NCBI GenBank assembly: GCA_964035575.1
Contig: OZ037842.1
Location: forward strand, 992,001-1,056,000
DNA length: 64,000 nt
From: Rhynchopus sp. YZ270_cl-10
Lineage: Eukaryota > Euglenozoa > Diplonemea > Diplonemida > Diplonemidae
Direction: 5' to 3'
The position numbers and the translations under genes are program-made. The notes below the pieces were generated by a model that saw nothing but the letters and a program-made list of their open reading frames with translations, was not told the DNA's origin and did no database searches. Numbering within the stretch: position 1 is the first letter of the stretch; each line of letters opens with the position of its first letter. Below, in pieces: positions 51,640 through 61,241 of this stretch.

Positions 51640-51698
51640 GCGATACTGAGTACAGAACCCACCTGTCTTGGGTGGTAATTTGTCGATACAACAAAAGG
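51640..51698 (+). repeat. Dispersed repeat G
   Basis: CGATACTGAGTACAGAACCC, then ACCTGTCTTGGGTGGTAATT and TGTCGATACAACAAAAG. The best-preserved copy. Confidence 0.8.
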
Positions 51699-53112
51699 AA
51701 AAGAGGGGTGGGTGAAGGGTATTTTTTTTTTTTCTTTTTTTTTTTTTTGGGAGGGTTGTCTGGTTTTGTCAGACGAATGCTACGTTTTCTGAATGTATTT
51801 CCAAGCGGGCTTTTTTTGAGATGAAGACTGCCACTGTGGCCAGTGGGATATAGCTCAAGGTGAGTGTCTGAATCAGACAAATAAGGAATGATGTGTTGTT
51901 TTTTTTTAAAGCGGATCTCCTACTAGGTGTACTGTACTCCTTCTATTTGCTCTCTTTTTATCCTGTGAAGAAAAAGAAAATCGTGGCTGATATCTTGTGA
52001 TAATAGTCTAAAACGGTGTGGCTCATCCCAAATAAAGTGTACTTTTTGTACTTCTTTTGTGCTCATTTTGTGGTGTACTAAGAGGGTTTTGAGCCACACC
52101 ATAAAATCAAACAAAACTTTAAAGTAGAACTGGTACCCCAGAAATCCAAAATACCAAGTACGCAACAACTACTCACTAAGTGCGCAAGAAGTACGCAATA
52201 TGGGGCCGTCAGGAGCACCAAGAACACGACAAAGCACGCGAGGCTTAGGTTATTTAATGCAAAGGTTCTTGTACATTTCATTTTTCCTTGGTTATGCGTT
52301 CGTTATTATTGTGTGCACATTTGTCTAGACTTGCATCTGCACGATAACAAAGCCATCCCTCCACACCCCCTTTGTTTGCACTGTCTTTCGCACAAACAAA
52401 TACCCTTTGTTTTTTGTCTCTTTTTTCAAACCGCCTTTATTTTATTTGCGAAATTCAATACCCCACAAAATGGAGAGAAAAAAAAATGTCATCCGATGTA
52501 CACGTTTTTAGACGTCAACAAAGGATCTTATGTAATTCATTTAAAAAAAAAAAAGGGAAAAGGAAGAAAAAAAAATGGCATAAAAAATGGAACAGAAAAT
52601 TACCAAAAAAAAAAAAAAGTGCAATTAACCCATACCACTAAGTGTATAAAGCAAAAAGCAAAAAAAAAAAAAAAAGGACCTAGATGAACTTTTGTTTTAT
52701 ACACACACCTGCTGGGCAATGTTCCGCACTTAGGAATTACCCATATCCTGCATTCAAAGCACACACCCCTGTCCTTCGTAAGTGTTGTCCATATTTTCAA
52801 GTTTTCTTGCAATTTGTACGATTTTTTTTTTTGCTGTCATTCAAACAACGGGAAACAAGAGGGAACACCTCGTTCGAAGTAGAAAGTGCCTTTTGTTTTG
52901 TTTTGTTTTGTTTGTTATTTAGGTGGTGCTTTTCGTGGACGCACACCGCAAGAGCGAGAGAGACAGGGAGAGTGTGCTGAGAGTTCCTTGTGAAGCCAAT
53001 CAACGCTTCTGCACCAGTTTTTTTAAAACAAAGAAGCTACGCTGGTAGTTGCAGTGAGTCCAAACATCCCCAGATCAGAGACTGTTTTATATATTTTTGT
53101 AGATGTGTTGAA

Positions 53113-53518
53113 CCAGCCTTTTAGCTAAGTCGAGTGTCAATTTGCGCCGGTTTATTTGCAACTAAGGTCGCATTGGTCTGAAGTCCATTTATTTTGTCAA
53201 AAGTGCTCGTAAGAAAAAGACGGAAATATTTTGTGCAGAATGTTCCAAAAACAGCCCTTTTGAGGTGATTCACCAAAAAAAAATTATTTGCACGCTTTTT
53301 TCCCCTGAAAATTTTCAGAAAATTTCCCATATTTAGGAGTAAGCCTGATTTTGCGAAAGTGACCCCACCACGAGTCGCGTTTGGCTCGGAAATGCATCTG
53401 ACCGACTCGGTTTTTGGAATTTTGCGAAAAAAACCCACTTTGGCCACTACCGAAAAAAATCACATGTCGTTTTTTTGGATTTTGCCGAAAAATCACCCAA
53501 AGTTAGCTAAAAGGCTGG
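53113..53518. mobile_element. 406-bp TIR element
   Basis: Left end CCAGCCTTTTAGCTAA; right end TTAGCTAAAAGGCTGG, a perfect 16-bp terminal inverted repeat. The body has no long ORF. It includes GACCCCACCACGAG and GGCTCGGAAATGC, also found in the duplicated unit at 24.8-25.3 kb. A non-autonomous DNA transposon; no clear target duplication was seen. Confidence 0.85.
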
Positions 53519-53598
53519 ATGTGCTGTCTGCATGATGGCAGCTGCACTGAACCAACATATGAGATTATTAAAAAGCCTTTCACAAGGTGATTTTTTTA

Positions 53599-53730
53599 GT
53601 ACTGAGCCCACAGTGGGACGTGTCGATACAACAACAGAAGAGTGGGTAGATGAGGATCATTAGCCAGCCTTCGAGCGACTTTGTGTACAGAACCTTGTCT
53701 TCGGACTGGTGATGTGTAGATACTACAAAA
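53599..53730 (+). repeat. Two adjacent repeat G copies
   Basis: TACTGAGCCCACAGTGGGAC then GTGTCGATACAACAACAG; and, from 53680, TGTGTACAGAACCTTGTCTT with TGTAGATACTACAAAAAG. Diverged neighbours in the same orientation. Confidence 0.7.
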
Positions 53731-54009
53731 AGGGGACATCGCTGCAACCGCAATCACCATACCATTGAGCAAAAACTGTAATCAGTTTGTTCCCTCCCTC
53801 ACCCTCCCTCACCCATCCACCTTCATCCCACCTCACGCCCCTCTCCTAATACACAGTTCTCTTCTGTGTCCTCCAAGCCAGTTTGTGATACAAATCCAGT
53901 TTCTTACAGAATTTATGCAGAAAACAACAAAATATGCGCAATTTTAAATGCAAAAAAGTGTTTACAATCCCTCACGAAGTCTTTATGCGCTTCACTCTCT
54001 CACTTTTGT

Positions 54010-54060
54010 TAGGTGACTAAGCATGAGGGCTTAGGTAAACCCTTCTTCTTTTTTTACCTT
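54010..54060 (+). repeat. Dispersed repeat A
   Basis: TAGGTGACTAAGCATGAGGG, then CTTAGGTAAACCCTTCTTC and T-rich sequence. Confidence 0.75.
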
Positions 54061-54169
54061 CTTATCAGCATGCAAAAGTAGCTTCGTGTGTATTGAATAT
54101 ACCCGACATCCAACCTCTCCCCCCTTGGGAGTCGTGAGAATACTGTAAATGACAAATGAAGCGTTCAAT

Positions 54170-54224
54170 ACTCCACGGAGAATCAGTGCCCTGCACCCGG
54201 TGTCCGGTGAGGTGTTTGCACTTT

Positions 54225-54262
<38 letters not shown>
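54170..54262 (+). repeat. Partial repeat C running into a CT microsatellite
   Basis: AGTGCCCTGCACCCGGTGTC, then CGGTGAGGTGTTTGCACTTT, then about 17 CT units. The T/C-rich 3' end typical of repeat C is here expanded into (CT)n. Confidence 0.75.
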
Positions 54263-54266
<4 letters not shown>

Positions 54267-54324
54267 TTACATCGTAATTATAACACGTATTGAACGTGTT
54301 CCCCCATGCCCACCATTTGAACAA

Positions 54325-54427
54325 TGGTTCGATAGTCTACAGCTACACTCGGGGCAGCTTTGGTAGAGGTGGTACAGTGCCTGCATCCACCTTGAGGTGT
54401 CTGCACGTTACCAAGTTCATTTTTTTA
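54325..54427 (+). repeat. Dispersed repeat C (long copy)
   Basis: ATGGTTCGATAGTCTACAGC, then AGTGCCTGCATCCACCTTGA, GGTGTCTGCACGTTACCAAG and a T run. An insert in the middle makes it longer than other copies. Confidence 0.75.
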
Positions 54428-54928
54428 ACGACTATGTTGGGTGTGTGGCGTGCAGCGTCGAGAGAGAAGAATAGGGAAATCGAACCACACCGGACGGTTA
54501 AGTTCTAACCCTCACCTCTCCCACCAACGTGTTAATCAACCACAATCACAACAAAGTGACAAAACGCTTGTTGTCAAACCTGACAAAGTTAGAATACATT
54601 CGTGTGTGCAAACGGAAAAAGCGATGCATGGGCCATTTTCCGTCTGGGGGTATAAATTGTTGTCCTTTTTTTTTGAGAAGCTCAGAACACTTCATCAGGA
54701 GGCGGGCTGCTGTCGACGAGTGGTGGACAGCCCCGTCCACAGTGGGTACGGTACACCTCAGTGTCTTTTTGCATCTTCTGTTTGCATTTGCATCCGTGAG
54801 GTGTCTGACAATGACCATTTTTTTGTGCACCCCAAAACCAAAGACAAAAGACAAAGTCGTCAGAAATTGTATTCCCTTTGCACCCCTCGCACCCCTCTCG
54901 TTTTGTGCCGTGGCCAGGTCAATACCAC

Positions 54929-55035
54929 CTTCTGTTGTTGGTCGCAAGGTGCTTGTGCTTCATCCGGATGGCTGGCATCGTACGTGGGTCAGTCGGAGGT
55001 GCCTGCATTAATAGCTATTCCCCCCCTTTTTTTTT
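54929..55035 (+). repeat. Dispersed repeat B (full-length type)
   Basis: CTTCTGTTGTTGGTCGCAAG, then GTGCTTGTGCTTCATCCGGA, GGCATCGTACGTGGGTCAGT, GGAGGTGCCTGCATTAATAG and a C/T end. Confidence 0.85.
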
Positions 55036-55485
55036 GAGTGCAAAATCAGGGTCCTACCTTGGTTTTGAAAAAAAGTGCCAAATCTGGGATTTGGGTCAGC
55101 AGGGGTTTTCGGCAAATAAAACCCCGCTTGCGGGACAGGGGTAGTGTTCAGTGCTCAACAACGATGTTGGGACTTTTTCCATTCCTTTTTTTTAACAAAA
55201 ATAATGGGTAAGGGGGAAGCACAATGCAACCGTGTTCGAGGGCAACACGAAACCCCTGAATTTCAGACAAAACTAGAAAGGGCCCCACACCTGATTGATG
55301 GCAGAGAAGGGTCATCAAATTGCCAAAATTGTGGTAAAATTCCCACAAGGGAATCAACTGACAACTGTTTCCAGCACCACTTTTATCACCATTTTAGTGT
55401 GAACGTCTGAAGTCTACGACAGTCTTTTGCGAGAAGAGCGATACTTATTTGATGCATTCCGGCTGCATTCTAACGAAGCCCTCCA

Positions 55486-55550
55486 CGGTTCGATAACCCG
55501 AGGTCTGGTGTCTGCGTCCCTAGAGGCGTTTGCACTTACAACTATATTTG
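55486..55550 (+). repeat. Dispersed repeat C
   Basis: CGGTTCGATAACCCGAGGTC, then TGGTGTCTGCGTCCCTAGAG and GCGTTTGCACTTACAACT. A truncated second unit (CTGCATCCACGAGGTGTCTG) follows at 55558. Confidence 0.8.
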
Positions 55551-55883
55551 ACGCTGCCTGCATCCACGAGGTGTCTGCACATTATCAAATCCACTTTCTT
55601 TCATCTAAATTTACTACGTACCCAAAACCTGCTATCAAACACACCCACACCGAAGCTACCCCTCAGTCTTCTGTAGCACCCCCAACCCCCTAACCCCTAG
55701 TCTCTAACCCTAAATAGGCAATATTCCACGCAGGAATTGATTTCCAACACACACCCACGCCAGAACAGAAGAACTCAGTACACAAAAGGTTTGAGCAAGG
55801 GGGTAAAGGGGCAAACATTGACGTACCGAATGACACAGTCGAATCAGAAGTAGCAATGACCGCTGGAGATCTCTGTACTTTGT

Positions 55884-55933
55884 CAGGGGGGGTCAACTAA
55901 CACAGGGTTGGTCTGTGTTTCTTGACCCCCTCT
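55884..55933. repeat. 50-bp hairpin with C/G arms
   Basis: CAGGGGGGGTCAACTAACAC, loop around AGGGTTGGTCT, then GTGTTTCTTGACCCCCTCTG. Arms pair with one bulge. No adjacent gene; it may be another tiny MITE. Confidence 0.7.
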
Positions 55934-56320
55934 GAATTTATTTTACACTATCCTGTCGCCTTTTTTTTTGTCCATTTTACTTTTAAACGGATGCCTCCTG
56001 TCAGAGTTTCCGGAAGAAAATAATAGTATAGTGGAGCTCATCCTCGGGTGTACACTAATACAACTTTTCAAAATAAAAGAAGTAGTGGAGCACATCCATG
56101 GGTGCACATTAACGCACTGTCCCCCCCATCCTAGAGTATCGAATCTAGGGTACTTTTTCCAAAAGGCTACGACCGCGAATTTTCTTCTTCCAGCACAAGA
56201 TGAAATGCTTTATTTTCTCCTGAATTTGAAAGTACATATTTTTTTTTTATATACGAGCGGTTGTGTACCGCCCTCGTTCTCTTACGGTACGGGTAGGTCT
56301 ACTTCGGTTTACTTTTACAT

Positions 56321-56420
56321 CTTCTGTTGTTGGCCGCAGGGTACTTGTGCTTTCATCCAGCTGGCATCGTACGTGGGTCAGCGGGAGGTGCCTGCATCAA
56401 TAACTTCACTTTTTTTTTTG
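56321..56420 (+). repeat. Dispersed repeat B (full-length type)
   Basis: CTTCTGTTGTTGGCCGCAGG, then GTACTTGTGCTTTCATCCAG, CTGGCATCGTACGTGGGTCA, GGAGGTGCCTGCATCAATAA and CTTCAC with a T run. Confidence 0.88.
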
Positions 56421-56857
56421 GGGGACGACAATCAAAACTGCTTTGAAGAAGTCTTTCGTTGGACAAAAAACATCAGGATATAGCAAACGACAGCCCAAAT
56501 ATAATAAAGTGTAGCTTGCACATGCAACTACACTGCTTTCGAATGGACCAATAAGGGCTGACGGCCCGATGGTTATGCCTTCTGCACTACAACGGCCGAT
56601 CTGGAGGAGCGCAATGTGAGTGAGCACAGCACGTTTGTTAATGTCTGTTGCAGGCCACACTTTGTCCCGAGCTTGGAGGGTGGTGGTGAACATAGGACAT
56701 CGCAGCTAGGGGTATGGCAGATACAGCCAGGGTGGTGCGTTGGTCATGATAACAGACATCTCTTCCCCCCAGGAAGCGCTGTCTAAAGGTGCTAGTTAAA
56801 GGCCCGTTTTCTTGTTTTTTTTTTGATAAATTGACGACGTGTAGTCACCTCGCTTTT

Positions 56858-57065
56858 TTTGATAAAACAACTTGTTGTCAATTCTAAAAAGATTGGAGGC
56901 AGCGCTGCAGGGCAAACAAAACGGATTGAAAAAACAGAAGCTTGCTTGTTTTCTTTGAGTACTCAATTAACCACAACAACCGTACTTCAGTTTAACACAT
57001 TTTTTCACCTTTTTGTTTTCCCGGCTTTGAGCGCACAAACAAAAGACCCGATCTTTTTTTTTCGT
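56858..57065 (+). repeat. Dispersed repeat E, copy 2
   Basis: Matches the intron copy at 33165-33310 (AAAACAACTTGTTGTCAATT, AAAAAGATTGGAGGCAGCGC, AAAAGACCCGATC). Carries about 50 extra bases around 56970-57020. Confidence 0.85.
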
Positions 57066-57395
57066 GTGATCTCCACGCGTTTTTGTTTTTTTAAATACTG
57101 CAACCTACCTGCTAGGCAGCTGCTCCGCTGGTACTGCCTCTTGCTTGATGTTTTGTAAACAAATATTTGCGAGTTGTGCTTTGAGGTCAGGTCATGTGAG
57201 ACACAAAGGGGCTTAGAGTCGTTTCACATTTTTTGTTTTTGTTTTGAATAATCAATCATTGACAAATAGAAATGGAAAACAACGGATGGTGCGTGCCCGC
57301 TTTAGCGGATTTTGGTTCACTAACATATACCTCACTCACATTCATCAGTGAATAAGCGCATATCTTTTGCGGTGCGATAAACAAAAATTTTTTTT

Positions 57396-57577
57396 GAGGT
57401 GACTAAACACGCGAGGCAATAAGACACACAAAAAAACAAACGACTGATGAATAAACCAAGGAATAATCTAATCAGACTAAACACGCGAGGCTTGAGTTAT
57501 TTGATTAGTTTTTCTCTTTCTCTCAGCAAGTTGTAGGTGACTAAACACGCGAGGATGAGTCTCATCTTACGCACTAC
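57396..57577 (+). repeat. Cluster of three repeat A copies
   Basis: GGTGACTAAACACGCGAGGC at 57398, GACTAAACACGCGAGGCTTG at 57475, and GGTGACTAAACACGCGAGGA at 57537. They share the CACGCGAGG variant, so they probably arose by local amplification. Confidence 0.8.
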
Positions 57578-58264
57578 GACATTTTGCATCGGGGGTTTTT
57601 AACACTAACAAAACGTTGGGGGACATGCTCAAAAGTTGGTTTATTAGTTATTTGATGTTTGTGTCTGGTGTGCATCAAGAAAAGTGAGGATAATCGTTTG
57701 GTTACATTCGCAAGAGTACGAAGCTTTGACCTATACCCGTTCTTGATTGCAAATAATGCGTGTCCTGACACCCTTCTTCCAACTTTGCTAATGTTTATTT
57801 TCTTTTTTCTTGCCCTTTTCTTCAGGTATTTTTTGTCGTTTTGTTGCCATTATCTTTCGCATCCGTTTCGTGTCGTTTTTTTGTATTGATTATGTCGATA
57901 CACATTTGACACATTTGTTTCACTTTTCCTTCTGTTATGTCTTTTGTGTCTACTTATTAAAAAGCTACACCCTGAGACTGTACAAACTATAGCTTCGATT
58001 GTGTCTGCGAACGCAGGTCTAGGTTTTCGCATGGTATTCTACAAAGTGACTGAGCATGAGACTCCGTATCTTTTTCAACTTTTATCTTTTATGCATGTGA
58101 CCGGTCCTCACACAGGTTACTGATGTGAATAGCTGGTTTTGCCATAAAATAATTCCCACAACGCCCAAAGACCCAGTACTGCCAATGTGATAATATCATT
58201 TTTGCAGGAAAAAAATACGGTAATTCTGGAGCGATCCGTCAAGCGGGCACCTTTGCTCGGGTGT

Positions 58265-58312
58265 AGGGTGACTAAGTAAGGGCCTAGGCTTCTCTTACCA
58301 ACGTTTCTTTTG
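58265..58312 (+). repeat. Dispersed repeat A upstream of a gene
   Basis: AGGGTGACTAAGTAAGGGCC, then TAGGCTTCTCTTACCAACGT and TTCTTTTG. About 100 bases before the acceptor of the gene starting at 58440. Confidence 0.75.
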
Positions 58313-58439
58313 ACATTGCCGGTATAAAGTACCATCACGTAAATAGAAAAGCCCTCCAAATCATCCACCTTATCCGACTTTCTCTCCCCAACAAACACTT
58401 TGCACCCTGCAGGTGGTCCTCCTTACCTTTTGCAACATA

Positions 58440-59303
58440 ATGCCCCATGACACACGTGCTTCCCCACGATCGCAAGTCGACCCCGAGCTTGTTCCTGCCA
58501 AGAAGCTGACCAGCGAGCAGCTGCAGAAAAGTGTAGAACGCTTGACAGTGTCGCATGAACGAAAGCAGGAGACGGGGTCCTTGCTGAAGCCAAATGTGCT
58601 GAATAAGTCTGACATGAACAACAGCGTTGATAGGCTGTACACTGTGGCGGTGGAGCGCAAGAAGACGGTGATGGCCTCGCTCGAAGCAAAGACGATACCA
58701 CCACCAAACAAGCAGGTTCTTGACAATGAGTCCATGACCAACTCTGTCCAGCGTGTCTACTCGCAAGCCATGCAACACAAAAAGGACGTCGCCGAAAAGC
58801 TCAAAACCAAACACATCTCCGACCCCTGCGCACGCAAGAAGCTGTCCAAAACCGACCAGCAAGCGTGCAACGAGCGGGCCTACACCACACCCCTCCAAAG
58901 GAAGAAGGACACCGAGGACCACCTCGTCGAAAAATACATTTCTGCCACAGTCACGAAGTTCAAGGTATGCTGAAATGGTTTCTGTTTCTTCGTATTATTA
59001 ACAACCATTCCATTGACTTTTGGGGGGGATATTGTGTAGAACCTTGTCTTTTTTTGTGATCACATTCCACCAAGGGGCGTCGGGTGTTTTCGAGTATTTT
59101 ACAATTTGTTTAGGGGCGGGTTTTCACCAAGACCTTAGCTATTGTTGAAACCTCCTCTGAGATAAAACATTTCTTAAGATACGACGATGGGTTTTGGGAA
59201 AGCCCCCACCTCTTAGTTAAGTGTCTTCTATATACCATGCCCACAGGTAATGAACAAAGATCAGTGGAGCGATACTATCGGCCGCTTGACGGCAGCGAAA
59301 TGA
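58440..59303 (+). CDS. Tandem-repeat helical protein (2 exons), unknown function
   Basis: Exons 58440-58964 and 59247-59303 join to 193 residues (donor GTATGC, acceptor CCCACAG). The second exon encodes only 18 residues (VMNKDQWSDTIGRLTAAK) and completes a last repeat. The protein consists of about five units of roughly 37 residues of the type [D/E]xxxxSVxRLYxxAVxRKKxxxxxLxxK: QKSVERLTVSHERKQE, NNSVDRLYTVAVERKK, TNSVQRVYSQAMQHKK, QACNERAYTTPLQRKK. Composition (K/E/Q-rich, no hydrophobic core) suggests an extended helical, microtubule-associated type protein. The acceptor CCCTGCAG ends at 58412. The ATG choice is the first in frame. The family is not recognised. Confidence 0.85.
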
Positions 59304-60029
59304 GAAAAAAATATAGCACTTTTCAACAACATTTTACCCCCCTCTCCTCACGTCAAAAGAGCACGGGGATGTCTTTATTTTTCCTTCTTTCTTTTTGGGA
59401 GTGGGTACTCTGTCAAATGCTGCCTTTAGGTTGCATGATTTTTTTTGCAAAATGTGTGTTTAACAATCCCACCCAAGAGGGGTGCTAACTATCACCGTTG
59501 TTTTGCAACACCCAAAGCGGAAAATGTGCATCCTTTTCCATCAACAATTGATTCTTTTACAAGATATGCCCTGGGCATATTCTAATCACGTTCTTATCCG
59601 CTTTCACCCTCTTTTCATGGTGGTGCCGATTTCCATCAGTGCCCGGTGAACCTTTCCCATATATAACCAAAAAAAAAACCTTCATCCACACAACTTTCGC
59701 TTTCGCGAGCCAAAAAAAAAGACAAAAGAAACCCAGGGGTAACAAGGTCACCGTGCACTTTTATTGCAGTGATCTATAGGTGGAGTAAAAAAACAGGGTT
59801 AAAAAACTGAGATTTTGGGATTTTCAAACCCTCAGGGAGGGGGTATGTTTTTTAAATACCCCATCAGCTGTTTCTTGTATGACTGTATTCAAATCACACA
59901 CCTCTCTATCACAATTTTCTCCAGGCCCGTTGGTACCGAACTGCATTTTTTTAAAAGGGTGACTAAACAGAGACCCATATTTCCTACTTTCTCCCTCTCC
60001 CTCTCCTATTCTCTCCGTTTCTCTTAAAA
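59304..60029. other. Intergenic with repeat A before the next gene
   Basis: 3' UTR-like sequence, A runs, and a repeat-A copy at 59957 (AGGGTGACTAAACAGAGACC). The copy merges into a CTCCCTCTCCCTCTCC pyrimidine tract that ends at the ATG. No AG lies between that tract and the ATG. Confidence 0.6.
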
Positions 60030-61241
60030 ATGGCGCCAAAAAAAAGGAAAAAGCGTGTCAGGGATGAGGATGATGTTGGCGAGCAGGCGTTGTTGAGGAG
60101 GAAGGGGGTGCATGCGGAGGTTATCCCGCAGTTGGTGCAGAATGCGGATCCTCAGGGGGCGACTTTGGTGTACGACACGGTGATGCGTTTGGCACGACGT
60201 GTGTTGATACGCCCTTACGATGCGAACTACCGATCTGTCGACGTAGAACCCGGTATCCCTGCAGACTACTATCGAAACTACCAACTAGACATGCCCAACG
60301 TACGCACCGTGAGGCTCCCCTTTGCTGTCACCCCGTACGAAGCGCATGCTTTGTACCTGACAGTGCGTTCCCATGCTGTTGCACTGCTCTATTCAAATGT
60401 GATGCCCCCTTCCTTCAGGCCAACAGAAGAGTGGACAACGCTGCTTCTCGCGTATTCTCGGAATGCTCTGCGTGAAGGAAAATCAACTCTTCCTCTGCGA
60501 AATCGTAATGTAATAAAACTCTGGGAAATTGGAGAAAAAGTTTTGACCGCAGCTGGGGCAGTGAAAACAGACGAAGCGATTGTGCTTACACACAAAGCTG
60601 CAGTAGTAATGCGTGCCTTAGGAAGGGTACTCCGGGCAGTCGAACCAAAACGGTTTTCAGTTCATGTTGTTCCAAATCTTGCATTGGAAAATGTGAATGA
60701 GGTGGCACCGTATTCATCACACTGCGATGTTGTTGTTGTAATGGACGTTCAGTTAGAGGCACTAACAGAATTAGCTTCGTTGTTAAATGGAATGCGTTTC
60801 TTTTGTGGTAACATTCAACAGACCGGGGTAGGTATCATTGTTCGAGGCCTTTTCCCCGAAGCGGCGGAGGTGATGAAGGAGACTGTCGGATCCTCTCTTG
60901 TCCTGAGCATCCGGCTGTCCTTGCAGGCACCCCCATTGGTAGTCACGACGCACAACTTTGTTGGATTAGATTCATACCTTCCTCCTGCAGGCATCATATG
61001 TTCAGGCGAGCCTGTCATCGGGGGGGCAAGAGGAGGCTCGCTAATAGCATCTCTTCCCATGGTAGGGGTGCAGGCAATAGGAGACGCCCCCTGCCGTGCG
61101 CTCGGCAGCACCACCGTGCCCATCGTCATCGGTACCCACCCTAGAACCACCTCCAGAAGTAGCCCCACAATGGTACCCCCAATCCTCGATACATTTCGTG
61201 TAGATTATCTGATTGAAGGGTATCCTGAAGGGCATGAATAA
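60030..61241 (+). CDS. Protein of unknown function with nuclear-type N-terminus
   Basis: 403 residues, intronless. It starts MAPKKRKKRVRDEDD, a strong basic nuclear or nucleolar localisation-type signal followed by acidic residues. The rest is a mixed alpha/beta protein with hydrophobic strands (CDVVVVMDVQLEALTELASL, VGIIVRGLFPEAAEVMKE, SLVLSIRLSLQAPPLVVTT) and glycine-rich turns (GGARGGSLIASLPMVGV). No motif I recognise; no signal peptide. The 3' UTR starts with an extremely purine-rich G/A tract (61242-61295). The 5' side lacks the usual AG close to the ATG: the nearest AGs are CTAAACAG (ends 59970) inside repeat A, and TTTTCTCCAG (ends 59925). Confidence 0.82.
   Translation: MAPKKRKKRVRDEDDVGEQALLRRKGVHAEVIPQLVQNADPQGATLVYDTVMRLARRVLIRPYDANYRSVDVEPGIPADYYRNYQLDMPNVRTVRLPFAVTPYEAHALYLTVRSHAVALLYSNVMPPSFRPTEEWTTLLLAYSRNALREGKSTLPLRNRNVIKLWEIGEKVLTAAGAVKTDEAIVLTHKAAVVMRALGRVLRAVEPKRFSVHVVPNLALENVNEVAPYSSHCDVVVVMDVQLEALTELASLLNGMRFFCGNIQQTGVGIIVRGLFPEAAEVMKETVGSSLVLSIRLSLQAPPLVVTTHNFVGLDSYLPPAGIICSGEPVIGGARGGSLIASLPMVGVQAIGDAPCRALGSTTVPIVIGTHPRTTSRSSPTMVPPILDTFRVDYLIEGYPEGHE

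Larger units (their letters stand above)
51329..58412. other. 7-kb gene-free, repeat-rich region
   Basis: No convincing gene on either strand. Contains repeat G (51640, 53599, 53680), a TIR element (53113-53518), repeats A, B, C and E in several copies, a CT microsatellite (54227-54262), a short C/G-arm hairpin (55884-55933), and T or A homopolymers. Confidence 0.6.

Noticed and set aside
55688-55720. Telomere-like CCCTAA words
   Set aside because: Only about three degenerate units (CCCTAACCCC, CTAACCCTAAA), no array; not a telomere or clear interstitial telomeric repeat.
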